DNA of 64,000 nt from Dehalobacter sp. CP (GTDB lineage Bacteria > Bacillota_B > Desulfitobacteriia > Desulfitobacteriales > Syntrophobotulaceae), in NCBI GenBank assembly GCA_009910795.1, contig VMEE01000093.1, forward strand, positions 124,001 through 188,000. The letters are read 5' to 3'. Positions 17,388 through 25,870 of this stretch are shown one piece after another. The notes under the pieces are model-generated. The model saw nothing but the letters and a program-made list of their open reading frames with translations. It did not search any database and was not told the origin of the DNA. Positions within the stretch are counted from its first letter, which is position 1. Every line of letters begins with the position of its first letter. The position numbers were made by a program, and so were the translations under genes.

Positions 17388-18534
17388 TAAGAAACAATTT
17401 GTTGCGAATTATCCGCTGGAAGGGGAGAATTCCGTGACCGTAGATGAAATGAAGAAGGAAAATGTCTCGACTTTAATTGAGCTGGGCAAAACCAAGGGTA
17501 ATCTTACCTATGATGAGATTGCCAATGCTTTGCAGAAGGTCGACCTTTCTGAGGATCAGATTGAGGAGATCTATGACCAGCTGAGCGGGCTCGGCATTGA
17601 TGTTGTTGATGACAGCGTCGAAGTGGTCATCGACAAAGAAACAAAAGATCTTGCCGACGAGATCGCTAATGAGACAGACATTGACCTTTCCATTCCTGAA
17701 GGTGTGGGGATAGACGATCCCGTCAGGATGTACCTGAAGGAGATCGGCCGGGTTCCTTTGCTGACAGCGGAAGATGAGATTGAACTGGCTCTCAAGATGG
17801 AGGCCGGGGATGAAATGGCCAAGCGCCGTCTGGCGGAAGCAAACCTGCGTCTGGTGGTCAGTATTGCCAAGCGCTATGTGGGCCGCGGCATGCTTTTCCT
17901 GGACCTGATCCAAGAGGGCAATCTTGGTCTGATTAAAGCTGTGGAAAAATTTGATTACCGCAAAGGCTTTAAATTCAGTACGTATGCAACCTGGTGGATC
18001 AGACAGGCCATCACGCGCGCGATCGCCGACCAGGCCAGAACGATCCGCATACCGGTCCATATGGTCGAAACGATTAATAAACTGATCCGGGTCAACAGAC
18101 AGCTCCTGCAGGAACTGGGCCGCGATCCAACCCCGGATGAAACAGCCAAGGTCATGGAGATACCGGAAGAACGTGTGCGGGAGATCTTGAAGATCGCTCA
18201 GGAACCTGTTTCTTTGGAAACACCGATCGGGGAAGAGGAAGATTCCCACCTCGGAGATTTTATTCCCGACGAGGATGCTCCGGCTCCCTCTGAAGCCGCG
18301 TCATTCATCCTGCTCAAGGAACAGCTTGAAGAGGTCCTTGAGACGCTCACCCCGAGAGAAGAGAAAGTCCTCAGACTGCGTTTCGGACTCGATGACGGAC
18401 GCACCAGGACCTTGGAGGAAGTTGGCCAGGAATTCGGCGTAACCAGAGAAAGAATCAGGCAGATCGAGGCCAAGGCGCTGCGCAAGCTCCGCCATCCAAG
18501 CCGCAGCAAAAAATTGAAGGATTATTTAGACTAA
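17374..18534 (+). CDS. sigA: RNA polymerase primary sigma factor (SigA/RpoD)
   Basis: The 386-aa group 1 sigma factor has an acidic region 1.1, region 1.2 ([17 protein letters not shown]), region 2.3-2.4 with the [16 protein letters not shown] core, region 3 and region 4.2 ([18 protein letters not shown]). The start is a GTG at 17374, within the end of dnaG, so translation is coupled. It directs housekeeping transcription at TTGACA-N17-TATAAT promoters, many of which are visible in this window. Confidence 0.97.
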   Translation: MAKNNKKQFVANYPLEGENSVTVDEMKKENVSTLIELGKTKGNLTYDEIANALQKVDLSEDQIEEIYDQLSGLGIDVVDDSVEVVIDKETKDLADEIANETDIDLSIPEGVGIDDPVRMYLKEIGRVPLLTAEDEIELALKMEAGDEMAKRRLAEANLRLVVSIAKRYVGRGMLFLDLIQEGNLGLIKAVEKFDYRKGFKFSTYATWWIRQAITRAIADQARTIRIPVHMVETINKLIRVNRQLLQELGRDPTPDETAKVMEIPEERVREILKIAQEPVSLETPIGEEEDSHLGDFIPDEDAPAPSEAASFILLKEQLEEVLETLTPREEKVLRLRFGLDDGRTRTLEEVGQEFGVTRERIRQIEAKALRKLRHPSRSKKLKDYLD

Positions 18535-18649
18535 AATCAGGACTTTCTTAAAAATTTTTCTTATGTTAAAGACGATAAATAAGACTAAAAAGGATTAAGA
18601 AAAGTTGAGATAAATCCAGATAACGCAAGATAAAATTGATAAAACATGC

Positions 18650-18678
18650 TTGACCGTCGCGCAATAATTCCGTATAAT
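18650..18678 (+). promoter_or_regulatory. SigmaA promoter for the tRNA pair
   Basis: TTGACC (18650-18655) and TATAAT (18673-18678) are 17 nt apart and end 15 nt before the first tRNA. Confidence 0.85.
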
Positions 18679-18693
18679 AAACGTCGCAGGCTT

Positions 18694-18768
18694 TCCTCGA
18701 TAGCTCAACGGTAGAGCAATCGGCTGTTAACCGATAGGTTGCTGGTTCGAATCCAGCTCGGGGAGCCA
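18694..18768 (+). tRNA. tRNA-Asn (GTT)
   Basis: The cloverleaf has acceptor stem TCCTCGA/TCGGGGA (one T-G pair), D-arm AGCTC..GAGC, anticodon GTT within CTGTTAA, T-loop GGTTCGAATCC and an encoded CCA. The anticodon reads Asn codons. Confidence 0.96.
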
Positions 18769-18776
18769 TATTTTTT

Positions 18777-18851
18777 GGGCCTATAGCTCAGCGGTAGAGC
18801 GGCCGGCTCATAACCGGTTGGTCCCTGGTTCGATCCCAGGTGGGCCCACCA
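18777..18851 (+). tRNA. tRNA with CAT anticodon (Met or Ile2)
   Basis: The cloverleaf has acceptor GGGCCTA/TGGGCCC, anticodon CAT in CTCATAA, T-arm GGTTCGATCCC, discriminator A and encoded CCA. It is not an initiator, because its first base pair is a normal G-C. The CGGCTCATAACCG arm occurs both in elongator tRNA-Met and in the lysidine-modified tRNA-Ile(CAU). I cannot decide between them by eye. Confidence 0.93.
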
Positions 18852-18938
18852 CCAAAAATAATGAATTTGAAATCAAAAACAAAACTCTGGTGCAAGCCGG
18901 AGTTTATTGTTATAGGGATGATAACATTGAGGAATACA

Positions 18939-19781
18939 ATGGTTTCAGAACAGCAAGATAATAAGCTGGAAAATAAAACGGCCATAAAGCTTGGCTCCCG
19001 CCTGGAGACAATTGCGTCACTGGTGCCCGCCGGCGCCAGGGTCGGGGATATCGGTACGGACCACGCCTATCTGCCTGTCTATCTGGTACAGGCCGGAGTG
19101 ATTTGCCAGGCTGTCGGGGTAGATGTTCACAGCGGGCCTTATGAATCTGCTGTCGAAAATGTTAAAGCCTATGGACTACAGGACAAAATCCAGATCCGGC
19201 ACGGAGACGGACTGACTCCGCTGGAGTCTGGGGAAGTCGATACATTGGTCATTGCCGGTATGGGCGGTGTGACGATCCTGGAAATACTCGCCACGAAGCC
19301 GGAAGTGCTGCAGAACGTCCAGACACTGATCCTTCAGCCGCAGGGCGCTGAGAATAGAGTCAGATTGGAGCTGCTTTCCGAGGGTTGGAGGCTGAGCGAA
19401 GAATGTCTGACTGAAGAGGACGGCAGGCTGTATACCGTCATTTGCCTGTCCCGCTTAGAAGGCCTGGATAGAGAAGAAGTCGAACAGCGGATGAAGCAGA
19501 TCATTCAGGATATTGCCGCGGACTGTACCGGAATGCCTGCGTTGGAAGCAGCAAAGGATCTGGAACAGACGCTGCGTAATTTTATCTGGCAGCTCGGACC
19601 GCTGATCATCGAACGCAAAGAACCCCGCTTAAACAACATCATTGCCGACACCACGAGTAATCTCAGAAGAGTCGTTCTGGAAATGATGCGCACAAACAGG
19701 GTTACAGTTTCCCAGAAAGCAGAACAGATGAGGCAGGAAATCGCCATGATGGAGGTAATAAAAAAATGGCTGTATCAGTAG
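18939..19781 (+). CDS. trmK: tRNA (adenine(22)-N1)-methyltransferase TrmK
   Basis: The 280-aa product matches TrmK/YqfN: SAM-binding motif VGDIGTDHAYLPVYL, then the IAGMGG and LQPQG motifs (catalytic pocket), and a C-terminal coiled-coil helical domain. It methylates N1 of A22 in tRNA. The ATG at 18939 is chosen for its GAGG RBS. In-frame starts upstream run into the tRNA. It overlaps the Nif3 gene by 16 nt. Confidence 0.93.
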   Translation: MVSEQQDNKLENKTAIKLGSRLETIASLVPAGARVGDIGTDHAYLPVYLVQAGVICQAVGVDVHSGPYESAVENVKAYGLQDKIQIRHGDGLTPLESGEVDTLVIAGMGGVTILEILATKPEVLQNVQTLILQPQGAENRVRLELLSEGWRLSEECLTEEDGRLYTVICLSRLEGLDREEVEQRMKQIIQDIAADCTGMPALEAAKDLEQTLRNFIWQLGPLIIERKEPRLNNIIADTTSNLRRVVLEMMRTNRVTVSQKAEQMRQEIAMMEVIKKWLYQ

Positions 19782-20920
19782 GCCAGGTTGAACAACTCAT
19801 CGAAAAGATAGCGCCGCGTTCCTGGGCAGAAGACTGGGACAATCCCGGACTCCTGGTCGGCAGCAGCGCGCAGCGAGTCAATAAGATTCTATTGACGCTG
19901 GACGGAACCATGGAAGCCGTCGAAGAAGCTGTTTCGGAAAAAGCTGAACTGATTGTTTCCCACCACCCGCTGCTGTTTAAATCGCTGAAGAATCTCCGAA
20001 TGGACAATCAGGCGGCGTTGGTCCCCCTATCGCTTTTCCGCAATGGGATCTCATTTTATGCTGCCCACACGAATCTGGACCAGTCGTATCTGTCGTCGAG
20101 CCTGATGTTTGCTAAAATGCTCGGATTGCAGAAAACAGAGTTCCTGGAAACCACCTCTGCTGAGAAACTGATTAAGATCGTCACTTTTGTTCCGGAAGAA
20201 CACGTCGAGACTGTCCGGAAGGCTCTAACCGCCGAAGGCGTCGGCAGTGGAATTACCGATGGCGAGCACAGTGATGCCTACAGCGAATGTTTCTTCCAGA
20301 CGAACGGTGAAGGCATGTTCCGGGCGCTGGATGGAGCCGAGCCAACGATAGGAAAAGTCGGAGAGCTGACCAGAGTACCCGAGATCCGGCTCGAGAGCAT
20401 TGTCGAAGAGCACAGCCTTGGCAGGGCGGTCAAGGCTTTGCATAAGGCACATCCATATGAAGAACCCGCTTACGACCTGATACCACTCCGGAATACCGGA
20501 AAACCTAGAGGATACGGGGTGGTCGGGACATTACCGAAACCTGTCAGACTGCCCGATTTGTGGGAAGGATTTCTGAAACAGCTTACGGAGAAGTATGGCC
20601 ATGACTGTTCTTCGGTGCGATTGGCCGGAGATCCTGACAGAAAGATCAAAAAAATTGCCATATTAAACGGCAGCGGAAGCAGTTTTGTGGCGAAGGCTGC
20701 CTTTAAAGGCGCTGATTTATATATCACAGGGGAAATCGGCTACCATAACGTGCTGGATTGTCTCGAATCAGGTATGGCCGTCGGTGAGCTCGGGCATTTT
20801 CTTAGCGAAATCCCAATGATCCATGCGCTTTACGATTATATTAGAGCCGATCGAACAATGAATGACGTAGAACTGGTTATCAGCGCGGCGAGCAAAATAC
20901 CGTGGTTGAAACGTGGATAA
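19766..20920 (+). CDS. yqfO: Nif3-like dinuclear metal centre protein (YqfO)
   Basis: The 384-aa member of the DUF34/NIF3 family has metal-binding motifs SHHPLLFK and AAHTNLD in the N-terminal half and GEIGYHNVLD / HFLSE in the C-terminal half. They are separated by a PII/CutA-like insertion (residues ~130-235, starting IVTFVPEEHVETVRKAL). The family is often annotated GTP cyclohydrolase 1 type 2, but its true role is unsettled. The sigA-trmK-yqfO order is standard in Firmicutes. Confidence 0.93.
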   Translation: MAVSVGQVEQLIEKIAPRSWAEDWDNPGLLVGSSAQRVNKILLTLDGTMEAVEEAVSEKAELIVSHHPLLFKSLKNLRMDNQAALVPLSLFRNGISFYAAHTNLDQSYLSSSLMFAKMLGLQKTEFLETTSAEKLIKIVTFVPEEHVETVRKALTAEGVGSGITDGEHSDAYSECFFQTNGEGMFRALDGAEPTIGKVGELTRVPEIRLESIVEEHSLGRAVKALHKAHPYEEPAYDLIPLRNTGKPRGYGVVGTLPKPVRLPDLWEGFLKQLTEKYGHDCSSVRLAGDPDRKIKKIAILNGSGSSFVAKAAFKGADLYITGEIGYHNVLDCLESGMAVGELGHFLSEIPMIHALYDYIRADRTMNDVELVISAASKIPWLKRG

Positions 20921-20974
20921 AGTTATCAACATGACTGAATTGTCTAAAAGATAAATTTATAGTTGGCTCCAATA

Positions 20975-20997
20975 GCGTCCTGGTTATTTTTGGACGC
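20975..20997 (+). terminator. Possible weak terminator hairpin after yqfO
   Basis: GCGTCC (20975-20980) pairs with GGACGC (20992-20997). A T-rich run lies in the loop rather than after the stem, so termination is uncertain. Confidence 0.35.
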
Positions 20998-21016
20998 ATG
21001 ATCATAAGAGCTCAAA

Positions 21017-21052
21017 AGTTATGCACAATTTGTTCACAACTTGTGCATAACT
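21017..21052. promoter_or_regulatory. Inverted DnaA-box-like dyad
   Basis: AGTTATGCACAA (21017-21028) and TTGTGCATAACT (21041-21052) are a perfect 12-bp inverted repeat. Each arm contains TTATGCACA, which fits the TTATNCACA DnaA-box consensus, in opposite orientations. It could bind DnaA or simply be a hairpin. Confidence 0.45.
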
Positions 21053-21113
21053 AAGAATTAAAATAATTACAAAATTATAGGGAAAATTTGATTATAGTGT
21101 TATAAATTGTAGC

Positions 21114-21141
21114 TTGAATTTTGTTTTTGGGATGATATACT
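21114..21141 (+). promoter_or_regulatory. Promoter upstream of rnpB
   Basis: TTGAAT (21114-21119) and TATACT (21136-21141) are spaced 16 nt apart in AT-rich DNA, about 160 nt before RNase P RNA. Confidence 0.6.
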
Positions 21142-21300
21142 GTGATTACGCCGTAATTTGTCGAAGCAACTAATGTCGAAACAAATCATTGCACTCCTGA
21201 TATACGCTTATGAAATAAGCAACAAATTGATTACGGCGATTTACTTTAGATACGTTTAAGAATTATTTGACCAAAAACAGATAATCTAGTAAGATTGGAT

Positions 21301-21667
21301 AGCGAAGTCAACCGGATGGTCGCGGGGACAAGTGCCGAAAGGTCGTCTCTGAGGAAAGTCCGAGCTCCACAGGGCAGGGTGCCGGGTAACGCCCGGCGGG
21401 GGGAGAATCCCTTCGAGGAAAGTGCAACAGAGATATACCGCCGCTGCCAAGCGGTAAGGGTGGAAAGGTGAGGTAAGAGCTCACCGGCAGTCAGGTAACT
21501 GGCTGGCCCTGCAAACCCCACCTGGAGCAAGACCAAATAGAGGAACGATGGAGCTGCCCGCTCTGTTCCCGGGTAAGGTCGCTTGAGGCTGTCGGTAACG
21601 GCAGTCCTAGATAGATGATCATCACCTCGCAAGAGGTACAGAACTCGGCTTATAGGTTGACTTCGCT
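21301..21667 (+). ncRNA. rnpB: RNase P RNA (class A)
   Basis: The ends form helix P1 (AGCGAAGTCAACC at 21301-21313 with GGTTGACTTCGCT at 21655-21667). Conserved cores are present: GAGGAAAGTCCGAGCTCC with CACAGGGCAG near 21350-21380, and ACAGAACTCGGCTTATAGG at the 3' end. The loop GAGGAAAGTGCAACAGA near 21416 is also typical. The ribozyme removes 5' leaders from pre-tRNAs. Confidence 0.97.
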
Positions 21668-21714
21668 TACATACTTTGTTTATGAAAATTGAATGTTATT
21701 TCACATATTGGTTA

Positions 21715-21767
21715 TTGACAGAAGGTAACATGTTACGTATAATAACAACGTAACATGTTACCTTCTG
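21715..21767. promoter_or_regulatory. MarR operator overlapping a consensus promoter
   Basis: TTGACA (21715-21720) and TATAAT (21738-21743) are 17 nt apart. A perfect 19-bp inverted repeat (21719-21737 and 21749-21767) overlays the promoter and contains two copies of the palindrome GTAACATGTTAC (21725-21736 in the spacer, 21750-21761 at the start region). A dimer at each copy would block RNA polymerase. Confidence 0.88.
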
Positions 21768-21783
21768 TTTATGGAGGCGAAAA

Positions 21784-22245
21784 ATGATGAACGAACTGGA
21801 ACAACAGGCTGATATTTTCGGAACCATCTTTGTATTGTCAAACAGGCTGCAGGTACTTGGGGATGCTTTTGATAAGAATATTACCATTAAGCAGTGGCTT
21901 TTTCTGGTCAGTGTGGTCCATTTTGAAGAGCCGCCGACGGTTAGTGAAGCGGCTGATTACATCGGTTATTCCAGGCAGAATGCCAAACGCTTGGCAGCGA
22001 CGCTCGAAGAAAGCGGATTTATAATCATCTCAAAAGATAAAAAAGATGCCAGAGCTTTGAGAATTGCACTCACCCCAAAATTCAACACCTATTTTGGGGA
22101 ACGGAGACAGAGAGAATTGGTATTCATGCAGAAGCTTTTTAACGGATTTGACCCTGAATTAACGGATGGATTTTATCAAGGTTTAGTCAAGCTCGGCCAC
22201 AATATTGAAATGATGGAGACTGAAAATGAAGAGATTAAGGAGTAA
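21784..22245 (+). CDS. MarR-type winged-helix regulator
   Basis: The 153-aa protein has the MarR fold pattern: N-terminal dimer helices, a winged helix (residues ~50-100, PTVSEAADYIGYSRQNAKRL as recognition region, KKDARALRIALTPK as wing) and C-terminal helices. Two adjacent ATGs (21784, 21787) follow GGAGGCG. The double palindrome across its promoter suggests autorepression. It is followed by the downstream membrane-anchored protein with a 4-nt gap, likely its regulated partner. The ligand is unknown. Confidence 0.85.
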   Translation: MMNELEQQADIFGTIFVLSNRLQVLGDAFDKNITIKQWLFLVSVVHFEEPPTVSEAADYIGYSRQNAKRLAATLEESGFIIISKDKKDARALRIALTPKFNTYFGERRQRELVFMQKLFNGFDPELTDGFYQGLVKLGHNIEMMETENEEIKE

Positions 22246-22249
22246 AAAA

Positions 22250-23092
22250 ATGATAACGTTAGGTGTTGTTACAGGTATTCTTGCATCGATTATTCTGCTG
22301 GCCGTCGTCTACTTTAGCCAACCTTATTCGTCTTTAAAATCAGACTTTAATAAGACGGCTGCCCAACTTATTTCTGAGACCCAACCGGAAACAAAAATGT
22401 TTTCGCAGCAGGATATTGCCCGTTTGCCTGAGCCTGTCCGAAAATATTTTATTCACTGCGGCTATATCGGTACTTCCAAAATGTCCTGGATGAAAACCAA
22501 ATTTAAAGACGTACCTTTTTCCACCGGCGTGGATAAGGCAACGCTTACCATTGACTATATGCAGTATAACTTTGTTGAAACGCCGAACCGCTTGGCTTTC
22601 ATCGACAGTGCGATGTACGGAATCCCTTTTCAGGGCTTCGATAGCTACAATCAAGGCGTGGGCTCTATGAAAGGCGTGATCGCCAAAGCCTTTACGCTGT
22701 TTGACCAAAAGGGTGTCGAAATGGATAAGGCCTGTCTGGCAACGGTGCTCGCAGAGAGTTTGTATGTACCAAACATTGCCTTACAAGACTACATCACTTG
22801 GGAAGCGATTGACGATATGCATGCCAAAGCGTCGATTACTTCCTTCGGCATAAGCGCGAGTGGCATCTTTACCTTCAATGAAGCAGGAGAAATACTTGAA
22901 TTTACCACCAATGACCGAATGGCTGTAAGTTTTGACGGCAGTAAGCAAAGCATCCCCTGGTCTGCGGTATATGAAGGTTATGAGAGGAATGAGAACGGTA
23001 TCTTCAAACCGACCATTTTAAAGGCAGTCTGGCATTATCCGGAAGGAGATCTGATTTATTTTAACGGGGAAATTTTATCTTCATCAACGTAA
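22250..23092 (+). CDS. DUF6544-like membrane-anchored protein
   Basis: The 280-aa product has one N-terminal hydrophobic helix (residues ~3-22) and an extracytoplasmic region with the segment LPEPVRKYFIHCG, which I associate with the DUF6544 (formerly DUF6920) family. Function is unknown. The ATG at 22250 is preferred because AAGGAG lies 7 nt upstream. It probably forms an operon with the MarR regulator. Confidence 0.75.
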   Translation: MITLGVVTGILASIILLAVVYFSQPYSSLKSDFNKTAAQLISETQPETKMFSQQDIARLPEPVRKYFIHCGYIGTSKMSWMKTKFKDVPFSTGVDKATLTIDYMQYNFVETPNRLAFIDSAMYGIPFQGFDSYNQGVGSMKGVIAKAFTLFDQKGVEMDKACLATVLAESLYVPNIALQDYITWEAIDDMHAKASITSFGISASGIFTFNEAGEILEFTTNDRMAVSFDGSKQSIPWSAVYEGYERNENGIFKPTILKAVWHYPEGDLIYFNGEILSSST

Positions 23093-23138
23093 ATAAAACC
23101 GTTATGTAAAATTCCTCGTCTAACAATCCAAAAAATAT

Positions 23139-23552
23139 TTATCGTTTAGCTTCAAGCCGTTCTAGTCTTTCAGAAACACGTTGATTGGTTTCGATCTGGC
23201 TCTCGCGGAAATCGAATAAAGCATTGACTTTTCCAGAAAGATCATGCTCCACACGCGCTTGGCTTTGGCGAATGTTGATAATGTCCGCCTTAATCGTTTG
23301 GATGTCCTGCTGCATCTGCTCCTGGCTAACAGCAATTGTATCTATACTCGTCCAGATTTGCTGCTGGCCGGCCTTGAACTCTTGCTGGTCAGACTGAAGA
23401 TGCTGTAAGCCAGACCGAATTTCTTGTTGGTTAGACTGAAGTTGTTGTAGCCCTTCTTCGAATCGATCCTGTCGGCTATCAAGTCGTTCCATTCTATTCC
23501 CAAGAGAACCCAATTGATCCAGTACCAGTTCCTGAAATTGATCGTTATCCAT
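23139..23552 (-). CDS. Coiled-coil protein with heptad repeats
   Basis: The 137-aa, Gln/Glu-rich protein has no signal or membrane segment. It is almost wholly predicted coiled coil, with 7-residue repeats such as LQSNQQEIRSG and LQSDQQEFKAG. A GGAGG RBS precedes its ATG on the minus strand. A short analogue with similar QNEF/QQEF heptads is at 54239-54484. Function is unknown. Confidence 0.75.
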   Translation of the reverse strand: MDNDQFQELVLDQLGSLGNRMERLDSRQDRFEEGLQQLQSNQQEIRSGLQHLQSDQQEFKAGQQQIWTSIDTIAVSQEQMQQDIQTIKADIINIRQSQARVEHDLSGKVNALFDFRESQIETNQRVSERLERLEAKR

Positions 23553-23762
23553 CTGTTTTACCTCCTTTCAGTAATTTTACTTCCTGAGACATCCTTATTA
23601 TACCATATAATGGAATATAAGGGAACATATGTTTGTGCAAAATATTTTCGTTTTTGCCTTTGGACAAAGATATAAGTACATTTTATAGTGTTTCTAGTGT
23701 AATGAAAACGGCTCGAGCCCTTTGATATGAGCTTATTTTAAAATCAATCTTAAATTCACTTA

Positions 23763-23845
23763 CTTCCCCGATAATGCTCCCGGTAATGTCGGCAATACTC
23801 GCTGTGATTACCGGGATGTCTATGTTATGTTCACGAAAAGCTCAG
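23763..23845 (-). pseudogene. Remnant of ferritin-like gene (copy of 34448-34531)
   Basis: This 83-nt stretch matches 34448-34531, part of the ferritin-like gene at 34167-34691, with about five substitutions and a one-base deletion that shifts the frame. The rest of the 23553-23933 gap is AT-rich with no ORF I can support. The matching copies are direct repeats about 10.7 kb apart and flank the two-component/molybdoenzyme block. Confidence 0.8.
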
Positions 23846-23933
23846 TTTGTCAAGGTTTGTAACGTTTTTCACGACAGAAATGATCTGAATTATATTTTAT
23901 AATAAGATAAAGATATAAAAAAGGAGGGATATC

Positions 23934-25055
23934 GTGTCGGAGAATAAACTATTATTGTCATTTTTACTGGAGTTAAGTGAAGCCCTGTCGAATTATGGGC
24001 AACCGCAGATCCAAGAAGAACTGCCAAAGTTGTTTTGCGAAGTTATCAAGGCAGATGGTTGTGCGATTTATGAGCAAAAGATTAATAACTATATTTTACA
24101 TAAACAATATTCTGCTTCGGTTTCTTCTCACTTTGCTTCTTTCTGGCAGCAGATAGGATGGAATTTATCGACTGCTGCTGTATATATTGACGCTCCAGAA
24201 ACAGCCGGTCGCTATTTTCAGGGCGGAATCTGGCAGAGATGCCTGTTGTTGCCTTTGCTAAGAGAAGATAAGATTGAGGGAGTTTTGCTGGCAGGCTGGG
24301 CGGGGGCCTCTCCTTTAGACGGTTTATTACAGGAAGAGCTACGGCTATTGCAGCCTATATCCCAGCTTTTATCAGATATCTATTGCACCACGCATCTGAT
24401 CACTGCCCTGAAAGAGAGAGAAAAATCCCTGTCCATCCTTTATCAGAAAGCTGAACAAGAGCTGGAAAACGGTCGCAGACAGGTATCTCTAGCCCTTCAT
24501 GATGAGGTGGGACAAGTGCTGACCTCAATATTGCTTCAATTGAATATTCTGCAACAATCAGAGGATTTGGACTATGTGAAAGGGCGTCTTGGTGGTCTTT
24601 CTCATATTACGCAGCAAACCCTTGAGGAAGTCCGGCGTATTTCCCATAATTTGCGGCCTGCTCTATTAGAAAATTTAGGTTTACAGGCGGCGTTGGAATC
24701 TCATATTAAGGAATACACAGATTCCACGGGAATTGCGGTGGAGTTTAGGCACCATAATCTGGAGGAACGCTTACCCGATGATGTGGAGATCATCGTTTAC
24801 CGGGCGGTGCAGGAAGGACTGACCAATGTCGCCCGCCATGCCGGAGCCAGTTCCGTTATGATTAATTTGACGGTAAAAAGCAACAAACTTCTGCTGCAAA
24901 TTGCAGATAATGGTAAAGGCATGGAAGAAAGAAAAAGCAGTGGCCTCGGTCTTTTGGGGATAGAGGAGCGGGTGAAGCTGGCTAAGGGTAAATTCTGGTT
25001 GCTTAATCAAAAGGATCAGGGATTAACTCTCAATATCTTACTGCCCTTGGTTTAA
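23934..25055 (+). CDS. Soluble NarL/NreB-type sensor histidine kinase
   Basis: The 373-aa protein lacks membrane segments. It has an N-terminal GAF-like region (residues 1-155), a HisKA_3 dimerisation helix with the phosphoacceptor His189 (LALHDEVGQ) and an HATPase_c domain with EGLTNVARHAG and DNGKGM / GLGLLGI boxes. It should sense a cytoplasmic signal and phosphorylate the response regulator 17 nt downstream. The start is GTG 23934 behind AAGGAGGG. Context suggests control of the adjacent molybdoenzyme operon. Confidence 0.9.
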   Translation: MSENKLLLSFLLELSEALSNYGQPQIQEELPKLFCEVIKADGCAIYEQKINNYILHKQYSASVSSHFASFWQQIGWNLSTAAVYIDAPETAGRYFQGGIWQRCLLLPLLREDKIEGVLLAGWAGASPLDGLLQEELRLLQPISQLLSDIYCTTHLITALKEREKSLSILYQKAEQELENGRRQVSLALHDEVGQVLTSILLQLNILQQSEDLDYVKGRLGGLSHITQQTLEEVRRISHNLRPALLENLGLQAALESHIKEYTDSTGIAVEFRHHNLEERLPDDVEIIVYRAVQEGLTNVARHAGASSVMINLTVKSNKLLLQIADNGKGMEERKSSGLGLLGIEERVKLAKGKFWLLNQKDQGLTLNILLPLV

Positions 25056-25072
25056 GCAAGTAGGAGGTTAGC

Positions 25073-25744
25073 ATGGAAAAGCAGACAACAATTTATTTGG
25101 TAGACGACCATAAACTGTTGCGGGACACCCTGCGGATGTTCCTGGAAAGTAAAGCGAATATTCGGGTGGTTGGCGAGGCAGGCAATGGAGCCGATGCGGT
25201 TGCGGAAGTACTCTATTTGCAGCCGGATTTGGTACTGATGGATATTTCTCTGCCTGATTTTGATGGAGTAGAAGCCACGGCCCGAATTATCAAAGGTCTG
25301 CCAAATATTAAAGTGATTGCTGTTACCATGCATCCGGAACAGCTTTATTTGCTAAAGTTTCTCGAAGCCGGCGGGATGGGGTATCTTCATAAATCTGCGG
25401 CTGACCGGGATCTGCTTAAGGCAATTGAGCAAGTTCAGCGGGGTGAGGTTTTCTTAAGCACAGATGGTGTGCAGGTAATAGCCGGCCAATACAGGGTTCA
25501 GAGTTCAATTCCATCGGCAGTACCCCAGAAGGAAATATCCCCTGAAGTTCTATCTTACAGAGAAAGACAGGTACTTGGTCTGCTTTCCCATGGTTATAGC
25601 AGTCGGGAAATCGGTGAGATACTTTTTTTATCCGCCAGTACCGTTGAAACTTACAAACGGCGTATCAGTGAAAAACTAAAATTATTTAAGAAAGCGGATT
25701 TAGTGGAATACACCATCCGTCATAAAATATTTGAAGATATGTAG
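25073..25744 (+). CDS. NarL/LuxR-family response regulator
   Basis: The 223-aa regulator has a receiver domain (YLVDDHKLLRD; phospho-Asp in VLMDISLPD; a conserved Lys in GYLHKSA) and a LuxR-type HTH (LSYRERQVLGLLSHGYSSREIGEIL). A TAGGAGG RBS precedes ATG 25073. It is partner to the upstream kinase and probably activates the reductase operon that follows. Confidence 0.93.
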   Translation: MEKQTTIYLVDDHKLLRDTLRMFLESKANIRVVGEAGNGADAVAEVLYLQPDLVLMDISLPDFDGVEATARIIKGLPNIKVIAVTMHPEQLYLLKFLEAGGMGYLHKSAADRDLLKAIEQVQRGEVFLSTDGVQVIAGQYRVQSSIPSAVPQKEISPEVLSYRERQVLGLLSHGYSSREIGEILFLSASTVETYKRRISEKLKLFKKADLVEYTIRHKIFEDM

Positions 25745-25835
25745 CAGTTGTCATGGAATACGTGACCAAATAGGGAAAGAAGATCGATGGTTCTTCATGA
25801 CAGACAGATAAATCTCTTTTTTGTAAACTAAAGTC

Positions 25836-25857
25836 AAATTGTATGCGCGTACGATTT
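25836..25857. promoter_or_regulatory. Imperfect palindrome before the molybdoenzyme operon
   Basis: The 22-bp AAATTGTATGC/GCGTACGATTT has 9 of 11 matching pairs and ends 13 nt before the first possible start codon. It is a candidate binding site for the upstream LuxR-type regulator, by position only. Confidence 0.35.
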
Positions 25858-25870
25858 AAAGGAGTTGTTT

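Noticed and set aside
17473..18249. 258-codon minus-strand open frame inside sigA
   Set aside because: It is opposite a highly conserved sigma factor and its composition follows that gene's third-position bias.
18777..18851. Initiator tRNA-Met
   Set aside because: The acceptor stem has a normal first G-C pair and the anticodon stem lacks three consecutive G-C pairs in the initiator arrangement.
21246..21632. Minus-strand protein over rnpB
   Set aside because: RNase P RNA structure explains the sequence; the frame has no protein similarity.
23700..23933. Possible CRISPR or IS end around the ferritin fragment
   Set aside because: There is only one short match to another gene; no repeat-spacer pattern, terminal inverted repeats or transposase was seen.
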